Assembly (NCBI GenBank): GCA_903928955.1
Contig: CAIYTD010000035.1
Span: 1 to 10,632, forward strand
DNA from: Oligoflexia bacterium
GTDB taxonomy: Bacteria; Bdellovibrionota; UBA1018
Direction: 5' to 3'
DNA length: 10,632 nt
The notes under the pieces are model-generated. The model was not told where the DNA came from and ran no database searches. It saw only the letters and a list, made by a program, of their open reading frames with translations. This document shows positions 8,051 through 10,632 of the stretch, in pieces. Position 1 is the first letter of the stretch. Each line of letters begins with the position of its first letter. The position numbers were made by a program, and so were the translations under genes.

Positions 8051-8090
8051 TTCTTTCATTTAAAGAAAACAATTAACTGCTAGTTTTTTT
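8051..8090 (+). terminator. Possible weak terminator after beta-helix gene copy 1
   Basis: An inverted repeat TTCTTT/AAAGAA with loop CATTT (8051-8067) is followed by a short AACT-GCT-AGTT hairpin (8075-8085) running into a T tract that ends at 8090. Stems are AT-rich and short, so termination would be inefficient. The call rests mainly on the T tract and its position between genes. Confidence 0.25.
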
Positions 8091-8144
8091 AAATAAATGC
8101 TGCTATTTAATGTGTCTTATCATGCTGATGTCTAGAGGTTCATT

Positions 8145-8384
8145 ATGTTATTTTTCCGTATTCGCAGTAATCTAAGACAAATTCTATTCTTTGGGTTTTT
8201 TTTAGTTTCCTGGGCTTCTTACGGGCATGCTGAATTATTGTTTGAGCGAAACGTGAATGGAACGCCTTTTGAGTTCCATCGGTACGAACACAATAGGGGT
8301 GATGACGAGCAAGCCGTTCAGTTATTAGAAAATGCTTCTATACTCAAGAGCAGCGTGACTCACTCCTATAGAGAAATCCTCTAA
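8145..8384 (+). CDS. N-terminal fragment: signal peptide and start of GNAT domain
   Basis: If translated alone this gives 79 residues. Residues 1-29 form a signal peptide with arginines at 5, 7 and 11, a hydrophobic core at about 13-26, and cleavage after Gly-His-Ala. The remaining 50 residues (FEFHRYEHNRGDDEQAVQLL onward) look like the first strand and helix of a GNAT domain that continues beyond the stop codon. A peptide this short could not fold as an acetyltransferase. It uses the initiation site described for the whole gene and would still be exported. Confidence 0.5.
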   Translation: MLFFRIRSNLRQILFFGFFLVSWASYGHAELLFERNVNGTPFEFHRYEHNRGDDEQAVQLLENASILKSSVTHSYREIL

Positions 8385-9392
8385 TTGAGCTTGGCAGATT
8401 TAAACTCTTCTTGGACAACTGAGGAGCACTACTCCCATTGGCTAGATGAAAATGTTCAAGAAGAGGAACAAATTTGTCGGGAAGGTAAAGCCCTCTGTGT
8501 CCAAGTCAGAGAAACAGGTAAGCAAGCTGTTGCCTGGGCTTCCTACGAGGACGATGTGAAAATTCCAGGGGGATTCTATATCCGACAAATGATGGTTGAG
8601 CCTTATTATAAGAAGATGGGACTAGGCGGTATTTTATTGAATGATGTAGTGAGCACTCTGAGGCCCAAAAATATTGGAACCTTTCTTATTACTCGTAAGA
8701 CAAACACTGTTGCTATTTCCTTTTACGAAAAGAATGGCTTTCGACAAAGTAGTTATATGCATGATGGTTATGACGTGAGTAGGTATGTTGGGCTTGAGCG
8801 TAGCAGGTCAGTGGCAGTATTATTTGCTCAAATGCGGGAGTATAAGCAGGGGAATATTTTAAAAATTGTAGACGCGAATGTAAAGTCTGTTCCTATTCAG
8901 GAGCAGAATGAGCCCCTGGTGGATTTGGCCGATGTAAGTATGAACCCGATAGATTCTAAAATCCGACTGATGCCGGACGAAAGTAGTTCTATTATGGGAT
9001 TTTATCATGCGCCTCATAGTGATTTCGGCAAAGTTCGGGTGGGTTTACATAAAAAATTGAAAGAACTTGTTTCTCCAGTCGATAATAAAATTCCTCCTCA
9101 CTTAACGGGTGGGGCTGTTGACTTAACATTGATCAAACTTAGCACAGGCAAACCTCTGCCGATGGGTAAGTTTGGCGCTATTTTTGGTTCAAATCCTGTA
9201 GCCCAAACCTTTGTTACAGTTGGGTTAACGGAAGAAGAACAAGAAAACCGGAAATTGCTTTATAGGAGTGCCGCCGAGGTAGGTTTGGTGAATTATCCAG
9301 AAGAATGGTGGCATTATGCTATCGGAGACAGATATTCGAGCTATGTTCTAGGGCTGGACAAAAGTGTTTACGGTGATTATTCAACGCCCTAA
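8385..9392 (+). CDS. C-terminal fragment: GNAT core and M15D dipeptidase-like domain
   Basis: Open frame of 335 codons directly after the TAA; the first possible start is TTG 8385, with no convincing Shine-Dalgarno sequence. In whole-gene numbering, GNAT motif A is QMMVEPYYKKMGLGGILL (Gly159 in the acetyl-CoA loop, with Lys where Gln or Arg is usual), and motif B is NTVAISFYEKNGF. The dipeptidase part has PPHLTGGAVDLTL, giving zinc ligands His319 and Asp326, then LPMGKFG, and NYPEEWWHYAIGDRY with catalytic-type Glu387 and zinc ligand His390. This is the His-x6-Asp and Glu-x-x-His arrangement of VanX (H116, D123, E181, H184). The YRP motif with the catalytic arginine, about 45 residues before the first zinc ligand in VanX, is missing. 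If made alone this fragment lacks a signal peptide and would stay in the cytoplasm. Confidence 0.6.
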   Translation: MSLADLNSSWTTEEHYSHWLDENVQEEEQICREGKALCVQVRETGKQAVAWASYEDDVKIPGGFYIRQMMVEPYYKKMGLGGILLNDVVSTLRPKNIGTFLITRKTNTVAISFYEKNGFRQSSYMHDGYDVSRYVGLERSRSVAVLFAQMREYKQGNILKIVDANVKSVPIQEQNEPLVDLADVSMNPIDSKIRLMPDESSSIMGFYHAPHSDFGKVRVGLHKKLKELVSPVDNKIPPHLTGGAVDLTLIKLSTGKPLPMGKFGAIFGSNPVAQTFVTVGLTEEEQENRKLLYRSAAEVGLVNYPEEWWHYAIGDRYSSYVLGLDKSVYGDYSTP

Positions 9393-9407
9393 TAACGTCA
9401 ATTTAAT

Positions 9408-9444
9408 TTTGAGTTGCAGTAGAGTATGCGTGTGTGTTAGTTGG
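9408..9444 (+). promoter_or_regulatory. Conserved 37-base element upstream of beta-helix gene copy 2
   Basis: Partner of the element at 7436-7472, with 31 of 37 positions the same by eye. It begins 16 bases after the stop of the dipeptidase frame and lies 110 bases before the second beta-helix gene. The rest of this leader is AT-rich and poorly matched to copy 1 until the ribosome site. Confidence 0.45.
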
Positions 9445-9490
9445 GCTTCTTTCATTATTTATTTTAAAATTCATATCATGAAAAACAGCA

Positions 9491-9508
9491 CCTTCTATAT
9501 TTGAGGAG
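9491..9508 (+). promoter_or_regulatory. Ribosome site with weak occluding hairpin, beta-helix gene copy 2
   Basis: CCTT (9491-9494) can pair with GAGG (9503-9506), including one G-U pair, across an 8-base loop. GGAG (9505-9508) is again 9 bases from the ATG at 9518. Loop length, position and the TTTGAGGAGT word are the same as in copy 1. Confidence 0.35.
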
Positions 9509-9517
9509 TCAATTTTA

Positions 9518-10069
9518 ATGATTTTATTCTTATCTTTATTTATCATTTCCACCTATGCAGCTGATGAATGGTGCACTCAGGATCGGGAGAGCCCTCCATG
9601 TCATGGTGCTTTGGGAAAGTGCACAATTAATTCTGATGGCAGTCTAGGAGGGTTTGTTGCTGATACCGCAATTGTTGAGCCAGTCGTAGTCAGTGGATTG
9701 TCTCATAATAGGCCTTATATCGGGCTAGGAGCAAGTATCTGCGATCATGCCCGTGTCGCTGGCCATGCTTGGGTTGCTGATAGTGCCCTTGTTACTGATT
9801 CTGCTCAGATCATTGGGAATGCCTGGGTTACTGGAGATGCTTGGGTTTATGGAGATGCTTGGGTTACTGAAAATGCTTGGGTTTACGGAGATGCCTGGGT
9901 TTATGGAAATACCTGGGTTTATGGAAATACCTGGGTCTATGGAGATGCCTGGGTCTATGAAAATGCTCAGATCTATGGAAATGCTCAGGTCTCTGGAAAG
10001 GCCAAAGTTGGCGGAAATACTCGAATCTTCGGAAATCACGTAATCTTAAGCGGGAATTACGGATTTTAG
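9518..10069 (+). CDS. Secreted hexapeptide-repeat (left-handed beta-helix) protein, copy 2
   Basis: Paralogue of the 7553 gene. The signal peptide is shorter (about 1-14, cleavage near STYA/A). The N-terminal region is strongly conserved, including cysteines 19, 28, 35 and 75, the stretch DGSLGGFVADTA, and SHNRP-IGL. The repeat domain (residues 77-172) has sixteen six-residue units against eleven in copy 1; the five extra units and the eight-residue shorter signal peptide account exactly for the length difference (183 against 161). Many units are exactly N/D-A/T-W-V-Y-G, so Trp and Tyr are stacked at constant positions. The end NHVILSGNYGF matches the cap of copy 1. Function is unknown; a surface or periplasmic binding or structural role is inferred. 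Homology extends about 20 bases past the stop and into the leader, so a whole unit was duplicated. Confidence 0.8.
   Translation: MILFLSLFIISTYAADEWCTQDRESPPCHGALGKCTINSDGSLGGFVADTAIVEPVVVSGLSHNRPYIGLGASICDHARVAGHAWVADSALVTDSAQIIGNAWVTGDAWVYGDAWVTENAWVYGDAWVYGNTWVYGNTWVYGDAWVYENAQIYGNAQVSGKAKVGGNTRIFGNHVILSGNYGF
9746..10033 (+). repeat. Sixteen 18-base hexapeptide-coding repeats, copy 2
   Basis: Sixteen 18-base units encode residues 77-172. Two neighbouring units at 9894-9911 and 9912-9929 are identical, and the next two (9930-9947, 9948-9965) differ at only a few positions, which suggests recent expansion by slippage or unequal recombination. The periodicity also keeps alternative frames free of stops (about 9725-10039 minus, 9747-10043 plus); those are not genes. 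Confidence 0.88.
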
Positions 10070-10106
10070 AGTGTGTTGAACGATCAAAAAATAATACTAT
10101 ATTTAA

Positions 10107-10135
10107 TTGTACATTTAGTTAATTTATGTTATAAA
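10107..10135 (+). promoter_or_regulatory. Sigma70-type promoter of the terminal lipoprotein gene
   Basis: TTGTAC (10107-10112), a 17-base spacer and TATAAA (10130-10135), with an extended -10 TG at 10127-10128. Transcription would begin near 10142, about 50 bases before the ATG at 10191. The surrounding DNA is AT-rich, so chance matches are more likely than usual. Confidence 0.5.
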
Positions 10136-10190
10136 AATGAACCTTATTTGTATACTTTTATTCTTATCCTAACAGGAGTGCTATCATTTT

Positions 10191-10632
10191 ATGAGATCTT
10201 TAGTTTCACTTATTTTAATTCTAATAGGATCGCTCCTGATGATTGCTTGTGGAAACAAGGAAAATTTAGAGCCTCCTCAAGGCCCTACCGCAGGGAAGTT
10301 GCTTTTTGAAACCGATTTAACCGCTGAACAATTAGAGGCTGCAAGACATCATTTTATTCAAAATAGAACTAAAACTTTAGTGATTTCAGGCTTTGCTGGA
10401 CATCACTTACATCATCTCGATGTTGAATTTTTTGAATTAGACGGTGTAATGGTTCCAAAAACTCCTATTTTTGGAGCTTATATGGAACCAGGCGGTAGAA
10501 TAACTTTTGCCGCAAAACTTTCTAAGGAATTTTGGTTTAATATTCCTGAAAAAATTAAAAATGAAATTAAAAAACGTGAAATCAGGACGCTTGAACTTTT
10601 TGTGGTAGTGCAAGAGTATTCTTTCATCGGTG
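10191..10632 (+). CDS. Lipoprotein of unknown function, 3' end outside the window
   Basis: An ATG at 10191 opens a frame that stays open for 147 codons to the window edge, so the gene is incomplete. AGGAG (10174-10178) lies 12 bases upstream, slightly far. Residues 1-19 are a hydrophobic signal ending MIAC, a passable lipobox with Met at -3, so Cys20 would be lipidated; Gly-Asn-Lys follows, then a proline-rich linker. The visible mature part has a histidine cluster, GHHLHHLD (His71, 72, 74 and 75), and alternating strand-like and charged segments. I recognise no family. The spaced histidines could bind a metal, but this is speculative. It follows the second beta-helix gene by 121 bases and seems separately transcribed. 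Confidence 0.78.
   Translation, partial: MRSLVSLILILIGSLLMIACGNKENLEPPQGPTAGKLLFETDLTAEQLEAARHHFIQNRTKTLVISGFAGHHLHHLDVEFFELDGVMVPKTPIFGAYMEPGGRITFAAKLSKEFWFNIPEKIKNEIKKREIRTLELFVVVQEYSFIG

Larger units (their letters stand above)
8145..9392 (+). pseudogene. Exported GNAT acetyltransferase / M15D D-Ala-D-Ala dipeptidase fusion, interrupted by TAA
   Basis: One continuous frame runs from ATG 8145 to TAA 9390, broken only by an in-frame TAA at 8382-8384 (codon 80). Read through, it gives a protein of about 415 residues: signal peptide (1-29), GNAT domain (about 35-195), linker, and a VanX/DdpX-like M15D dipeptidase domain (about 255-410). The stop falls inside the GNAT fold, between its first helices, so neither half is a natural domain. 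The second half also appears to lack the segment carrying the catalytic arginine. Together these point to a decaying gene. AGAGG at 8134-8138 stands 6 bases before the ATG, a good initiation site, and an extended -10-like TGCTATTTA is at 8101-8109. Alternatives are a sequencing error, or termination followed by restart at the adjacent TTG. Confidence 0.7.

Noticed and set aside
7436..9444. The repeated leader elements as ends of a transposon
   Set aside because: They are direct repeats tied to similar genes, with no transposase, inverted termini or target duplications visible; gene duplication explains them better.
9746..10033. Regular short repeats resembling a CRISPR array
   Set aside because: Units are contiguous 18-mers with no spacers, in frame with a gene and coding for a known structural motif. 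No cas genes nearby.
9725..10039. Open frame of 104 codons on the minus strand over the repeat array, with Ile-Ser-Pro-rich repeats
   Set aside because: It is stop-free only because the 18-base repeats of the real plus-strand gene repeat in every frame. No ribosome site or sensible protein features.
9747..10043. Plus-strand alternative frame with Met-Leu-Gly repeats
   Set aside because: Same cause: an out-of-frame reading of the beta-helix repeats.
10073..10309. 78-codon open frame after the second beta-helix gene
   Set aside because: It spans the AT-rich leader and overlaps, in another frame, the start of a lipoprotein gene that has a ribosome site, lipobox and a longer frame. Its composition reflects AT-rich non-coding DNA.

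Overview
The window reads as chromosomal DNA of a Gram-negative bacterium of moderate to low GC. Signs are signal peptides, two lipoprotein signals, a LipB octanoyltransferase and a CHASE2-type adenylate cyclase. The gene types and style would suit the Bdellovibrionota/Oligoflexia or a related deltaproteobacterial-type lineage, but that is an inference from gene content and no taxonomic marker in the window settles it.

Bases 1-3719 form a tight plus-strand block. It holds the 3' end of dnaE (replicative DNA polymerase III alpha), lipB overlapping it by 4 bases, a short gap, then two overlapping genes for exported proteins: a signal-peptide protein and a lipoprotein with a TolB/CsgG/FlgT-like layout. 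A minus-strand tRNA-Val(GAC) follows with no gap after the lipoprotein stop codon, and it has a good sigma70-type promoter of its own. Bases 3895-7413 are a two-gene signalling operon: a membrane CHASE2 class III adenylate cyclase, then 9 bases later a soluble GAF-histidine kinase with no response regulator nearby.

Bases 7414-10190 have a different, accessory character. Two paralogous secreted proteins, each with a four-cysteine N-terminal region and a hexapeptide-repeat left-handed beta-helix, flank a gene whose reading frame joins a signal peptide, a GNAT acetyltransferase domain and an M15D (VanX/DdpX-like) D-Ala-D-Ala dipeptidase domain. That middle gene has an in-frame TAA inside the GNAT part and appears to lack the catalytic-arginine segment of the dipeptidase, so it is probably decaying. 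The two beta-helix genes also share upstream DNA: a 37-base element, a ribosome-site hairpin and the same SD-to-ATG spacing. This indicates duplication of a whole expression unit. The window ends inside a lipoprotein gene with its own promoter.

The most unusual part is 7436-10090: the duplicated beta-helix cassette with its conserved leader, and the broken exported acetyltransferase/dipeptidase fusion between the copies. A cell-envelope or cell-surface role is likely, but the specific function is unknown.
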